From Hyphomicrobiales bacterium (GTDB lineage: Bacteria; Pseudomonadota; Alphaproteobacteria; Rhizobiales; Rhizobiaceae): a stretch of DNA of 52,978 nucleotides. Below, one piece after another: positions 14,898 through 23,477 of the stretch. The stretch is from assembly GCA_900472785.1 (NCBI GenBank), contig UCJH01000076.1, positions 1-52,978 of the forward strand. The letters run 5' to 3'. The number at the start of each line of letters is the position of its first letter. The stretch's first letter is position 1. The position numbers and the translations under genes are program-made. A model generated the notes under the pieces. The model made no database searches and was not told the DNA's origin. It saw nothing but the letters and a program-made list of their open reading frames with translations.

Positions 14898-15205
14898 ACG
14901 TGTACTCCTTAATAATCGCCTTCGAAAAACGACCCGGGCATCTGGAATAGTCAGGTGAACATGCCGGGTCGAACATTCTGCGAAGGCCTGTTTAACGACG
15001 GAAGCAGACAGGTGCAAACCGATGCCGGTCCACGCTTGACGATCTCAGTTGAATTCTCCGGCGCAGGGCCGGATCTGCAACGATGGCAGTGACGGGATGA
15101 TGACTGTCGCCTTCCTGAAAAATCAAGGAATACGAGGGTGGCGGACCTGCGACATTATGACCGTCAACCCATCCGCCCGTGGTCTCGCACGGCAAAGCCA
15201 GCGGA
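14898..15205 (-). promoter_or_regulatory. Leader of acyltransferase gene with nested stem-loop
   Basis: No gene is seen in these 308 bp. At 14918-14987 there is a nested inverted repeat. The inner stem is CGACCCGG(G)CAT/ATGCCGGGTCG (14930-14971) and the outer stem GCCTTCG/CGAAGGC (14918-14924 and 14981-14987). On the minus strand the inner stem is followed by TTTTT, like a terminator, only about 30 bases before the acyltransferase start. It could end transcripts from the thioesterase gene or act as an attenuator. Function is inferred. Confidence 0.5.
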
Positions 15206-15724
15206 TCACGCCTCCGGCGCGGAACTCGTCGCAAGGAACCGGGCTTCGAATTCGACGCGCAAATTCCGCCGCAACTCTGCTGCCCGTTGACGGCGCTTGC
15301 GCACCTGCGTCTCGGGCTTGTAGGCCGGAACCGCGGTCGGGCGTCCGTTCACATCGACGGCGACCATGGTGAAGTAGCAGGAGTTGGTATGCCGCCGCTG
15401 CCCAGTGCGAATATTTTCGGCCTCGACCCTTATGCCGATTTCCATCGAGGTTCGGCCCGCGTAGTTGATCGAAGCGCGGAAGGTGACCAACTCCCCCACA
15501 TGGATGGCTTGTCGAAACACGACCTGATCCACAGACAGCGTGACGGCATATTCCTGAGAGTAACGGCACGCGCAGGAGAACGCGACGCGATCGAGGAGGT
15601 TGAGAAGCGCGCCGCCATGGACCTTGCCGCTGAAATTGGCCATGTCGGGGGTCATCAACACGACCATTTCAAGCTCGCTCGTATCGTGAGGAGCCGGCGT
15701 CGAGGTATCGTTCAGCTGTGTCAT
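15206..15724 (-). CDS. Acyl-CoA thioesterase (hotdog fold, YciA/BFIT type)
   Basis: A 172-residue protein. After a polar N-terminus (MTQLNDTSTPAPHDTSELE) comes the hotdog domain with PDMANFSGKVHGGALLNLLD, the family signature that includes the catalytic-type Asp-Asn pair region, then YAVTLSVDQVVFRQAIHVGE and a strand FTMVAVDVNGRPTAVP. The C-terminus is basic. It hydrolyses acyl-CoA thioesters; substrate length cannot be read from sequence. ATG at 15724 is favoured because the upstream extension is a low-complexity Arg/Gly run. Confidence 0.88.
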   Translation of the reverse strand: MTQLNDTSTPAPHDTSELEMVVLMTPDMANFSGKVHGGALLNLLDRVAFSCACRYSQEYAVTLSVDQVVFRQAIHVGELVTFRASINYAGRTSMEIGIRVEAENIRTGQRRHTNSCYFTMVAVDVNGRPTAVPAYKPETQVRKRRQRAAELRRNLRVEFEARFLATSSAPEA

Positions 15725-16029
15725 GGAAATCCCACCATCCTGCTTCGACCGCGTTCGGGTACGCTGGCCGCCTGCCCTGCGGGCACGACCATATCGTCCC
15801 TGCTCCTGCATATCGCTTTTGCGCGGCGGAACGAAAGGTGGAAAATCAGGAACAGACCTCTGTCTCGAAGCCTGTTTGGCGCAGCCCGCCCATCACGACA
15901 GGTCGATTGACGATGCCGAGGGTGCGTAACGAAAAATGGGGAATGTCGAAAATGCGGACTCGATCCGGACAGCAAAATAAGGACCGTTCGACCGGCCCCT
16001 CATTTTCACACGCCGCCATTCCTCAACCG
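15725..16029. other. Intergenic, no feature recognised
   Basis: These 305 bp lie between the 5' end of the thioesterase gene and the 3' end of the small gene at 16030. Short open frames exist on both strands, but none has a ribosome site or recognisable protein. I see no clear terminator or repeat. Confidence 0.4.
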
Positions 16030-16230
16030 TCAGGATGGCTCGAGCATCGCGCGCAGTTCGGCCTTGCCCTGAATGCCGAATTGAAACCAATCGATCAGAG
16101 CTTTCGCCTTCTGCTTGCCTTCATCGCTCTGCGGATCGACCCTGCGATCCGCACACCAGTTCTGGAAAACGTCCTGCACGATATTCAGGTCATGGGAAGA
16201 CAGCGGAATATGGGATGCGAACATGTTCAT
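16030..16230 (-). CDS. Small conserved rhizobial protein
   Basis: A 66-residue protein: MNMFASHIPLSSHDLNIVQD, then VFQNWCADRRVDPQSDEGKQ, a helix AKALIDWFQFGIQ, and AELRAMLEPS. I recall similar small proteins of unknown function in Rhizobiaceae, with the W-C-x-x-R and the glycine-isoleucine near the end. It is soluble and helical, with no signal peptide. Its function is unknown. Confidence 0.65.
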   Translation of the reverse strand: MNMFASHIPLSSHDLNIVQDVFQNWCADRRVDPQSDEGKQKAKALIDWFQFGIQGKAELRAMLEPS

Positions 16231-16475
16231 CGATAGCCCTCAGTTTCCGAGATATGTGAACAGTACGAGGAAAGCGTCGAGCCGCAATCCCAAGATATGA
16301 CTATGTCCATATCACAAAATTGTTTTCTTCAGACCGAATCACTTCGTCGTCGCTGCGACGGCCGTGTCCAAACGCGACGGCAAAAATGCGGAAGGCCATG
16401 CATCTTTTTGGTTTTGCGCGCGTTTCTGCGGAAGGTTACGGGAGCGATTGCCGCTCGAAAATGGAGGTCACGCCG

Positions 16476-16898
16476 ATGGAGTTGAGACAGACTGCTGTTC
16501 CGCGGGAAGAAGTTTTTCTGTCGCGCGCGCCGGACGCCGTGGCTGATAGGGTGGCGGCGGCGCTCTCCCCGGCACCGGTCGACGAGTACCGCTCGCCACG
16601 AGATTCGGCACGCCTGCAACGCGAATTGCTGCAGAAGGAAATCGAGCTGTTGCGCGCGCGCATCGATATCATCCGGACGCAGGCCGGCATTGTCGTCGCT
16701 TCCGGCGCTGCTTGCGTCGAAGTCAATGCACGGGCACAACTCGGCGCCCACCCGTTCACCAAATTCGGAATGCTGGTTGGAGCATCCTATTTTCTGACCA
16801 GTGTGTTGAAAAAGCTGCCGTTCGGATCGATCGCCGCGACGGCTATGCCTCTGGCGATGTTGGCGATCGAATACAGGAGGAACGGACATGGGCAATGA
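16476..16898 (+). CDS. Hypothetical membrane-associated protein
   Basis: An unrecognised 140-residue protein. The N-terminal half is charged and coiled-coil-like (LQRELLQKEIELLRARIDII), followed by a weakly hydrophobic region with a probable membrane hairpin (FGMLVGASYFLTSVL and GSIAATAMPLAMLAIEY). The ATG at 16476 is preceded by GGAGG; upstream in-frame codons have no such signal. It overlaps the next gene by 11 bp, and both probably form a two-gene operon of small envelope proteins. Confidence 0.65.
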   Translation: MELRQTAVPREEVFLSRAPDAVADRVAAALSPAPVDEYRSPRDSARLQRELLQKEIELLRARIDIIRTQAGIVVASGAACVEVNARAQLGAHPFTKFGMLVGASYFLTSVLKKLPFGSIAATAMPLAMLAIEYRRNGHGQ

Positions 16899-17154
16899 AA
16901 TCGGAAGCCGTCTGCCGCGAGGCGTGATCGACGTTGAACATGACTTCGTCGGGGTGCCAAAACAGGTGGTCAATGTGAAGAGAGAATTGTCCCGGTTGAG
17001 CAGGCAGGTGGCATCTCTTCGTACCAGGATCGAAACCACCGGTCTCTCGGCGCCGCGAGAAAACAAGGCGACAGCCGCCGGTATCGCAATCACGACCCTG
17101 GTGGTCTGCGGATTGGGCGCTGCATTTCTGGCAATGAGCCCTTTTCGTCGTTAG
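16888..17154 (+). CDS. Hypothetical protein with C-terminal membrane span
   Basis: An 88-residue protein (MGNEIGSRLPRGVIDVEHDF). The middle (VNVKRELSRLSRQVASLRTR) is a coiled coil, and the C-terminal AAGIAITTLVVCGLGAAFLA is a single membrane span ending in a short basic tail, so it is tail-anchored. AGGAGGAACGGAC gives a strong ribosome site. It is translationally close to the preceding gene, and a terminator follows at 17177-17214. Confidence 0.65.
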   Translation: MGNEIGSRLPRGVIDVEHDFVGVPKQVVNVKRELSRLSRQVASLRTRIETTGLSAPRENKATAAGIAITTLVVCGLGAAFLAMSPFRR

Positions 17155-17176
17155 GCGGATCACTGCAGAATGCAGA

Positions 17177-17214
17177 CGCTGCCCGGAAACGTGATCCTCC
17201 GGACAGCGGTTTTT
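17177..17214 (+). terminator. Rho-independent terminator
   Basis: The stem CGCTGCCCGG/CCGGACAGCG has one mismatch and a 12-nt loop, followed by GTTTTT. It lies after the two-gene operon ending at 17154 and before the convergent gene ending at 17223. Confidence 0.75.
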
Positions 17215-17222
17215 CAGCGGGT

Positions 17223-17495
17223 CTACCGCGTAATGCCATATAGGAAGGCGAGCAATCCCACGGACACGGCTGCCATGATCGGTTGCTCTTCTACCCTTCC
17301 GCGCACTTCATGCAATGCCATGCGCCCTGCCCCGCGCGCTGTGCTCCGCACCGCTTCGCGCAACTGTGCGATCTCGGCCTTCAGTGCCTGGAGGTCAGCG
17401 TGACCGTCGGCGCTTCGATCCGTTGCGGCAAGCGCTTCATCGACGAGCGGAGCCGGTTCTTCTGCGGGAGGCTTGGTATCAAAAATATTGCTCAT
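17223..17495 (-). CDS. DUF883/ElaB-like small membrane protein
   Basis: A 90-residue protein (MSNIFDTKPPAEEPAPLVDE) with an acidic, proline-rich start, a coiled-coil middle (LQALKAEIAQLREAVRS), and a C-terminal half GRVEEQPIMAAVSVGLLAFL, then YGITR, that recalls the DUF883 (ElaB/YqjD) tail anchor. Those proteins sit in the inner membrane and some bind ribosomes in stationary phase. The ATG at 17495 is preferred to one 12 bp upstream. The family assignment is tentative. Confidence 0.6.
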   Translation of the reverse strand: MSNIFDTKPPAEEPAPLVDEALAATDRSADGHADLQALKAEIAQLREAVRSTARGAGRMALHEVRGRVEEQPIMAAVSVGLLAFLYGITR

Positions 17496-17777
17496 GGTAA
17501 TCTCCAATGGATGACCTTCCGAAACGATCGCCGGACCATAAGGTTCCTGTCAGGACAGGTCCGCCGCGCACGGTGAAAACCCAGCCATCGAGATGGAAAT
17601 GATGGGATGCCGCCGGGCGATACGTGGCGAAGGTTCAATGCCTGCTGTTTTTTTAACGATACCTTATCGTCGCTTGCATAATGTAATGTGGCAGCGCTGA
17701 TGCGGGCATGATGCCTTACTGCCGTTCAGAGAGCGGACCCCGCTCGAACATGTGATCATGTCGTGCGGAGAGTTTCA

Positions 17778-19967
17778 GTGCAAAAGCGTGAGCAATTACG
17801 AGGCCGTCGCCTCAATCAATGGTCGGTTGCCGTCATCGCGATCGTCTTCATTCTCGTCACTGCTGTTCTGGCCGTTCTGGTCACCCGCTCGATCGATGTC
17901 ATCACGACGACATCCAACAGGATAGACGATAATCGCGCCAGGCATGCTGCCCACGGCGCCTTGCAGTCGCTGCGCAAACAACTGGCCGCAACGGTTCGAG
18001 ACAATGCGTATTGGGACGACGCCTACCGCCAGGTCAATCTCGATACGCGGGCGGACTGGATCGTGGAGAATTGGGCGTCTACCACTGCCGACTACCCGCT
18101 CTACGACACCGCAATCGTGCTGGACGCCAAAAATATCCCCGTCGTCGCCTACAGGAATGGCGAAGCGATGGACGTTTCCGCTTCCCAACTTTTCGGGCCG
18201 GCATTTGACGGCATGCTGGCCGCTGCACGAGCATCCGATCGCAGCGCCGCCGTTCCGGTCCATTTCATTCGCACCAATACGGGTATTGCCCTTATGGGAG
18301 CCGCGGAGATCCGTCCAAGCGATGTCGATGAAAGCGTCCGCCCCGAAAATCTCTATGTTCTCATTTTCGCGAAACAGGTGACGGCGGATGTCGTCGCGGA
18401 GGTTTCGGAAACGTTCAGCATTGCGGGCTTGAGCCTTGACGATCAGCCGCTTGCGTCGAAACTATCCGTCCCCCTGAAAGACGTGGACGGGAAGACCGTC
18501 GCCTATTTCAACTGGCCCTCCCAGACGCCCGGGACGATGAGCTATCTGGAGGTGGAATCGACCCTTCGCACATCCGCCGTGATTTTCGTCCTGTTTCTTT
18601 TCTCGATTGGCGCTGTCGGCTTTTTCACGATCAACAGCCTGAAAGCCAGTGACATGCGCTCGCGCTACAGGGCGTCGCACGACGCGTTGACGGGGCTGCT
18701 GAACAGATCCGGTCTCCAGGAGAAAATGTCCGAGATCCGAAAAAACGACGGCGGCGACGACGTCTGGCTGAGGCTTCACTTCGTCGATCTCGACGGGTTC
18801 AAGGGTGTAAACGATGCCTGGGGGCATGCGGTCGGCGATGAACTCATCGTGGCGGTCGCGAGCCGTCTGCGCGACACGCTTCCTCCCGGCGCTAGTATTG
18901 CCCGTCTCGGCGGCGATGAATTTGCCGTCGTGACCGTCGACAGGACCGAAACGAAACTTCCCCTTTGCGTTGGGCAGCAAATCCAGATCGCTCTCGAGAG
19001 GGTTTTTGAAATCAGCGGCCGCACCATCGGCATCGGCGCGAGCGTCGGCGTGGCGCTTTCCCGCGCCAGTACCCTCGATATCGATGAACTCATCCGCCAG
19101 GCCGATATCGCGCTCTATCGCGCCAAGGATCTCGGCCGCGGGATCACCATTGAATTCGAAGAAAGCTTCGATGCCGACACCAGGCAGATGGCCAATCTCG
19201 AGGACCAGTTGCGCGATACATTGGCGAAGGGGGAGATTGGCGTTGCCTTCCAGCCTCTTATCCAAGCAGGATCCGGTGCGATATGCGGCGTCGAGGCGCT
19301 GGCGCGCTGGCAGACGGCCGAGGGAACGCGGCATGCTCCCGACGTCTTCATTCCGCTCGCGGAGCGGTCGGGCCTGATCGATCTTCTGGGTCTGCAAATC
19401 CTGACCAAATCGATCCAGGCCGCGCAACAATGGCCCGGCATCAGTCTCTCGGTGAACGTCTCCCCGCTGCAGCTCAGAAATCCGCGGTTCACGCAAAATG
19501 TTATCGACATATTGAAAGCGGCGGATTTCGATCCGCAGCGCCTCTGCATCGAAGTGACGGAGGGCATTCTGATCTCCGATCCGGACCAGGCTCACCGCGC
19601 GATCGAAGAATTGAAAAAGGCAGGCATCAAGATCGCGCTCGATGATTTCGGATCGGGTTTCGCCAGTATCGGCACCCTGCGACAGTTCGGCTTCGACCGC
19701 ATGAAGGTTGACCGGTCGCTGATCGTCGCTCTCGATCATGAAGAAAATGCCGGCGCGATCCTTCACGCAACCATAGCGCTGGCCAATGCGCTCCATATTC
19801 CGGTGACCGCGGAAGGGATCGAGACCGAGCAGCAGGCTCTGGCCGTGAAAATGTCGGGCTGCGACGAGTTGCAGGGCTACCTTTTCAGCAAGCCGATTTC
19901 CGCCGAAGAACTCAGCGCCTTCTACTTCAATGGCGCATCTTCGCAGACAGATCGTCAGACAGCATAA
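17778..19967 (+). CDS. CHASE4-GGDEF-EAL c-di-GMP enzyme
   Basis: A 729-residue membrane protein. One span lies near residues 15-37 and a second near 265-290, enclosing a periplasmic CHASE4-type sensor (RDNAYWDDAYRQVNLD). The GGDEF domain (about 300-455) has an intact RLGGDEFAVV, so cyclase activity is possible. The EAL domain (about 475-725) has GVEALARW, the Asn in LSVNVSPLQL, CIEVTEG, IALDDFGSGFA, the Lys in MKVDRSL and AEGIETEQ, so all metal- and base-type residues for phosphodiesterase activity are present. It makes or breaks c-di-GMP in response to a periplasmic signal. GTG at 17778 follows GGAG; another GTG lies at 17763. Confidence 0.93.
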   Translation: MQKREQLRGRRLNQWSVAVIAIVFILVTAVLAVLVTRSIDVITTTSNRIDDNRARHAAHGALQSLRKQLAATVRDNAYWDDAYRQVNLDTRADWIVENWASTTADYPLYDTAIVLDAKNIPVVAYRNGEAMDVSASQLFGPAFDGMLAAARASDRSAAVPVHFIRTNTGIALMGAAEIRPSDVDESVRPENLYVLIFAKQVTADVVAEVSETFSIAGLSLDDQPLASKLSVPLKDVDGKTVAYFNWPSQTPGTMSYLEVESTLRTSAVIFVLFLFSIGAVGFFTINSLKASDMRSRYRASHDALTGLLNRSGLQEKMSEIRKNDGGDDVWLRLHFVDLDGFKGVNDAWGHAVGDELIVAVASRLRDTLPPGASIARLGGDEFAVVTVDRTETKLPLCVGQQIQIALERVFEISGRTIGIGASVGVALSRASTLDIDELIRQADIALYRAKDLGRGITIEFEESFDADTRQMANLEDQLRDTLAKGEIGVAFQPLIQAGSGAICGVEALARWQTAEGTRHAPDVFIPLAERSGLIDLLGLQILTKSIQAAQQWPGISLSVNVSPLQLRNPRFTQNVIDILKAADFDPQRLCIEVTEGILISDPDQAHRAIEELKKAGIKIALDDFGSGFASIGTLRQFGFDRMKVDRSLIVALDHEENAGAILHATIALANALHIPVTAEGIETEQQALAVKMSGCDELQGYLFSKPISAEELSAFYFNGASSQTDRQTA

Positions 19968-20014
19968 CAATTGGCCATCCGGCCGCCTGAGGCCGTATCG
20001 TAGGGCGCGTGTTC

Positions 20015-20290
20015 CTATGACGCCTTCCGCTTGCGCGCCCACCAGACTGCGAGCCTGCGACGCTGCCGGCGTACGAAGGCAAAGTCCTGCGACAGCACGA
20101 GCAATCCAAGCGGCACCATCCAGAAGCCGAGGATCGGCAGGAAGCCGAGTATGCCGCCCAGAATCAGCGCAACACCGATCAGGATTCGGAACAGGCGGGA
20201 TTTCGGCAAGCGAAAGCGGAATTTTCCCAGCACGATTTCCTGTGTGCGCCTGTCGACGCCGAAATAAGTCTTCTTTTCCGGTGTGGCCAT
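20015..20290 (-). CDS. Small two-span inner membrane protein (PGPGW-like)
   Basis: A 91-residue protein: MATPEKKTYFGVDRRTQEIV, then two hydrophobic helices (RILIGVALILGGILGFLPIL and GFWMVPLGLLVLSQDF) and a very basic tail RRQRRRLAVWWARKRKAS. The layout recalls the small transmembrane PGPGW family, although the exact motif is replaced by LPILGFWMVPLG. Function unknown. ATG at 20290 is taken because the upstream extension has no family resemblance. Confidence 0.7.
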   Translation of the reverse strand: MATPEKKTYFGVDRRTQEIVLGKFRFRLPKSRLFRILIGVALILGGILGFLPILGFWMVPLGLLVLSQDFAFVRRQRRRLAVWWARKRKAS

Positions 20291-20438
20291 TGTTCTCCGC
20301 CTGTTTGTCTCTCCGGCAGATGGGGACTTCTCCACAGTCTGGCAAGGATTGTGCAGTTTTTTTGAAAAACCGCTTGGCAAATCGGAAAAGCATTTGTATT
20401 AGCAGCCTCACTTCTGCAGCGCGCAAGCGCGCAGATGA

Positions 20439-20513
20439 TCCCTGGTAGCTCAGCGGTAGAGCATTCGACTGTTAATCGACAGGTCGCCGGTTCGAATCCG
20501 GCCCGGGGAGCCA
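20439..20513 (+). tRNA. tRNA-Asn(GTT)
   Basis: A complete cloverleaf of 75 nt with encoded CCA. The acceptor TCCCTGG pairs with CCGGGGA, the D-arm carries AGCTCAGCGGTAGAGC, the anticodon loop CTGTTAA gives anticodon GTT, and the T-arm is GCCGG-TTCGAAT-CCGGC. The discriminator is G. A strong terminator follows. Confidence 0.97.
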
Positions 20514-20520
20514 GTTTCTG

Positions 20521-20560
20521 AAAAGAGCCACTTTCGCAGATCGCGGACGTGGCTCTTTTT
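20521..20560 (+). terminator. Rho-independent terminator after tRNA-Asn
   Basis: AAAGAGCCAC (20522-20531) pairs with GTGGCTCTTT (20549-20558), followed by T residues. It separates the tRNA gene from the photolyase operon promoter. Confidence 0.85.
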
Positions 20561-20616
20561 GCATCTGCCCTCAGCTCGCAAAATGATGAAATAAAAAAGG
20601 TTTTGGGCGAAACCTT

Positions 20617-20644
20617 TGATCCGCCGCTCCCGTATCTGCGTAGA
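20617..20644 (+). promoter_or_regulatory. ECF (RpoE/ChrR-type) promoter candidate for the phrB operon
   Basis: TGATCC at 20617-20622, then exactly 18 bp, then TAGAC at 20641. The -10 element ends about 33 bp before the photolyase ATG. The hexamer and spacing resemble promoters read by RpoE of the ECF11 group in Rhodobacter (TGATCC with a TAAGA-like -10, from memory). The same element with the same spacing occurs before the ChrR-like gene at 28697-28725. Confidence 0.6.
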
Positions 20645-20676
20645 CCTGACAAACGGCAACACGCACGCGGACAACA

Positions 20677-22134
20677 ATGCCCAACGATACCGCTTCCAAC
20701 GACAGCCCCGTTCTCGTCTGGTTTCGAAAGGACCTGCGGCTCGACGACAACCATGCGCTTTGCGCCGCCGTCACAACCGGAAGACCGGTCATTCCTGTCT
20801 ATATTCGCGAGCCTGAAGAGGCCGGGACCGGTGTACTCGGCGCCGCCCAGTCCTGGTGGTTGCATCACTCCCTGAAAGCCCTGGCGGCATCGTTGCACGG
20901 CATCGGAAGCGACCTTATCCTCGTCACCGGGAGCGCCGAGGCGACATTATCCAGGATGGCCAAGGAGACGGGAGCCGGCACCGTTTTCTGGAACAGGCGC
21001 TACGACCCAAACGGCATTGCGCTCGATAGCGCCCTGAAAGACAGGTTGCCGGGTTCGGGCCTCCAGGTGAATAGTTTTTCCGGCCAACTCCTGCACGAGC
21101 CGTCCCGCATCAAGACCGGCACCGGAGGCCCCTACCGGGTCTATACGCCATTCTGGCGCGCGCTCGAAAATGCAGGAGAGCCCGACACGCCGCTCGATGC
21201 GCCTGAGACGCTGATCGCACCGGACCAATGCCCAAAGTCGGAGCGCCTGGAAGACTGGACCCTTCTGCCGGTAAAACCGGATTGGGCACAGACGTTTTCG
21301 GAGATATGGACGCCCGGCGAGGCGGCCGCGCTGGAGCGCTTGTCCGATTTCGTTGAAGAGAGGCTTGACGGCTACAAACACAATCGCGATCGCCCTGCAG
21401 TCGATGGAACCTCCCGGCTGTCGCCGCATCTGGCGCTCGGCGAGATCACGCCGGCTCGCATCTGGCACGCGACGCGCGGATTGCGCAGCATCCCCGCAGA
21501 GGATGTTACGACGTTCCGGAAGGAGGTCGTCTGGCGGGATTTTTCCTACCACCTGCTGTTTCACAATCCGACGCTTCCCACCGAAAATCTCAATCGCACC
21601 TATGACGCTTTTCCCTGGGTGTCCGATCCGTCGGCGTTTGACCGCTGGACGAAGGGAATGACCGGCTACCCGATCGTCGACGCCGGTATGCGGCAGCTCT
21701 GGCGCCACGGCTATATGCACAATCGCGTCCGCATGATCGCAGCCTCCTTCCTGATCAAGGATCTGCTGATCGACTGGCGTCGTGGAGCGGCCTGGTTTGC
21801 CGATACGCTTGTCGACGCCGATCCGGCCTCGAACGCCGCGAGCTGGCAATGGGTAGCCGGCAGCGGCGCGGATGCCTCGCCGTTCTACCGGATTTTCAAT
21901 CCGATCCTACAGGGTGAGAAATTTGACCCTGAGGGCGATTATGTCCGCAATTTCGTTCCCGAGCTTGAGCGCATGCCGCAGAAATTCATCCACCGTCCTT
22001 TCGACGCCCCCGCCGCAGTTCTGAAGGCCGCCGGGGTCGAATTGGGCGGGAGCTATCCAGAGCCGATCGTCAATCACGCCATGGCCCGAGACCGTGCACT
22101 CGCCGCCTACCAACAGATCAAGGATGCCGCATGA
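20677..22134 (+). CDS. phrB: Deoxyribodipyrimidine photolyase
   Basis: A 485-residue class I CPD photolyase. The N-terminal alpha/beta antenna domain begins LVWFRKDLRLDDNHALCAAV; the FAD-binding helical domain has RLSPHLALGEITPARIWHA, WRDFSYHLLFHNP, the signature MTGYPIVDAGMRQLWRHGYM, then HNRVRM, and DADPASNAASWQWVAGSGAD. It uses light to split cyclobutane pyrimidine dimers. It heads a five-gene operon: its stop overlaps the next ATG (ATGA). A probable ECF-sigma promoter lies just upstream, which fits a light/singlet-oxygen stress regulon. Confidence 0.96.
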   Translation: MPNDTASNDSPVLVWFRKDLRLDDNHALCAAVTTGRPVIPVYIREPEEAGTGVLGAAQSWWLHHSLKALAASLHGIGSDLILVTGSAEATLSRMAKETGAGTVFWNRRYDPNGIALDSALKDRLPGSGLQVNSFSGQLLHEPSRIKTGTGGPYRVYTPFWRALENAGEPDTPLDAPETLIAPDQCPKSERLEDWTLLPVKPDWAQTFSEIWTPGEAAALERLSDFVEERLDGYKHNRDRPAVDGTSRLSPHLALGEITPARIWHATRGLRSIPAEDVTTFRKEVVWRDFSYHLLFHNPTLPTENLNRTYDAFPWVSDPSAFDRWTKGMTGYPIVDAGMRQLWRHGYMHNRVRMIAASFLIKDLLIDWRRGAAWFADTLVDADPASNAASWQWVAGSGADASPFYRIFNPILQGEKFDPEGDYVRNFVPELERMPQKFIHRPFDAPAAVLKAAGVELGGSYPEPIVNHAMARDRALAAYQQIKDAA

Positions 22135-23477
22135 CCGTTTCGCTTTCCCATGCCCCGCATCACTCCGGTCAACGACGTTTGAAAATCGCCATCGTTGGCT
22201 CCGGAATATCCGGAAGCTCCGCCGCCTGGGCGCTCAATCCGGTGCATGAGGTGACCCTCTACGAAAAAGAGCCGCGCGCCGGCGGACATACCGCGACGGT
22301 CGATATCGACTATGACGGCACGCCCATCTCGGTCGATACCGGCTTCATCGTCTACAACGAAGCCAATTATCCCAATCTGACGGCGCTCTTTGCGGAACTC
22401 GACGTCGAGACGCACAAGAGCGACATGAGCTTTGCGCTGTCGCTCGACAATGGCTGGCTGGAGTGGAGCGGCGACAACCTCGCGACCCTGTTTGCCCAGA
22501 AACGCAATCTCGTCCGCCCGTCCTTCCTGCTGATGCTCCGCGAAATCCTGCGCTTCAACAGGATCTGCCTCCAGGATCGCGTCGCCGGACGCCTCGCAGC
22601 GATGTCGATCGGCGATTATCTGGACTGGCGTGGATTCTCTCCGGGCTTCACCAACAACTATCTCGTGCCGATGGCAGCGGCCATTTGGTCCACCCCGGCG
22701 CGCAAGATGCTGCAATTTCCCGCCGAGCATTTCGTCAATTTCTTTGACAATCACCGGCTGATCTATTCCACTCCGCATCCATGGCGCACCGTCACCGGCG
22801 GCAGCCGTACCTATCTCGAAAAACTGCTGGCGCCGCTTGGCGACCGGCTCAGGCTCGGCTGCGGCGTGCGCTCCATCCGCCGCGAGGGTGGAAAAGTCAT
22901 CATCGTCGATACGCAGGGTGAAACGGCCGTTTACGACAAGGTCATCCTGGCCGCCCACAGCGACCAATCCCTTGCAATGCTTTCCGACGCAAGCCCCGAG
23001 GAGCGTCGCGCCCTCACCTCCGTTCCCTATCAGCCAAATCGCGTCGTGCTTCATCGCGACGTGGCGTTGATGCCGAAGCGCCGTAAGGTCTGGGCCTCGT
23101 GGAACTATCTGCGCTCCAGCCGTCCCGGCGGCGAACACGACGTCGCCGTCAGCTACTGGATGAACCGCCTGCAGGGCATCGATGCGAATTGCCCGCTTTT
23201 CGTCACGCTCAATCCGGAACGCGACCCGGCACCGGGGACTGTTTTCGCCGAATTCTCCTATGATCATCCGCAGTTCGATGCCGATTCCATGCTGGCGCAG
23301 CAGCGGATGAAATCGATGCAGGGCGACAACAATACCTATTTTGCCGGCGCATGGACCGGATATGGCTTTCACGAAGACGGTCTTGTCTCGGGGCTGGCGG
23401 CGGCCGAAGCGCTGGGCGGTATCATTCCGTGGCGCAGTGCCGATCCGGGTCCGGTTTTTGCGGAAGCGGCAGAATAG
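22131..23477 (+). CDS. FAD-dependent oxidoreductase (amine-oxidase-like)
   Basis: A 448-residue flavoprotein. KIAIVGSGISGSSAAWAL is the dinucleotide-binding motif, followed by VTLYEKEPRAGGHTATVD and the substrate-domain segments VDTGFIVYNEANYPNL, WSTPARKMLQFPAEHFVNFF and the C-terminal FAGAWTGYGFHEDGLVSG that completes the FAD site. Close relatives are always near DUF1365 and cyclopropane-synthase-like genes, as here, and are thought to act on membrane fatty acids; one group desaturates methylated fatty acids in furan fatty acid synthesis (UfaD). Which reaction this one performs is inference. Confidence 0.88.
   Translation: MTVSLSHAPHHSGQRRLKIAIVGSGISGSSAAWALNPVHEVTLYEKEPRAGGHTATVDIDYDGTPISVDTGFIVYNEANYPNLTALFAELDVETHKSDMSFALSLDNGWLEWSGDNLATLFAQKRNLVRPSFLLMLREILRFNRICLQDRVAGRLAAMSIGDYLDWRGFSPGFTNNYLVPMAAAIWSTPARKMLQFPAEHFVNFFDNHRLIYSTPHPWRTVTGGSRTYLEKLLAPLGDRLRLGCGVRSIRREGGKVIIVDTQGETAVYDKVILAAHSDQSLAMLSDASPEERRALTSVPYQPNRVVLHRDVALMPKRRKVWASWNYLRSSRPGGEHDVAVSYWMNRLQGIDANCPLFVTLNPERDPAPGTVFAEFSYDHPQFDADSMLAQQRMKSMQGDNNTYFAGAWTGYGFHEDGLVSGLAAAEALGGIIPWRSADPGPVFAEAAE

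Noticed and set aside
18462..20426. 654-codon frame antisense to the GGDEF-EAL gene
   Set aside because: High-GC shadow of a gene with intact domains; the product is arginine- and glycine-rich and has no recognisable domain.
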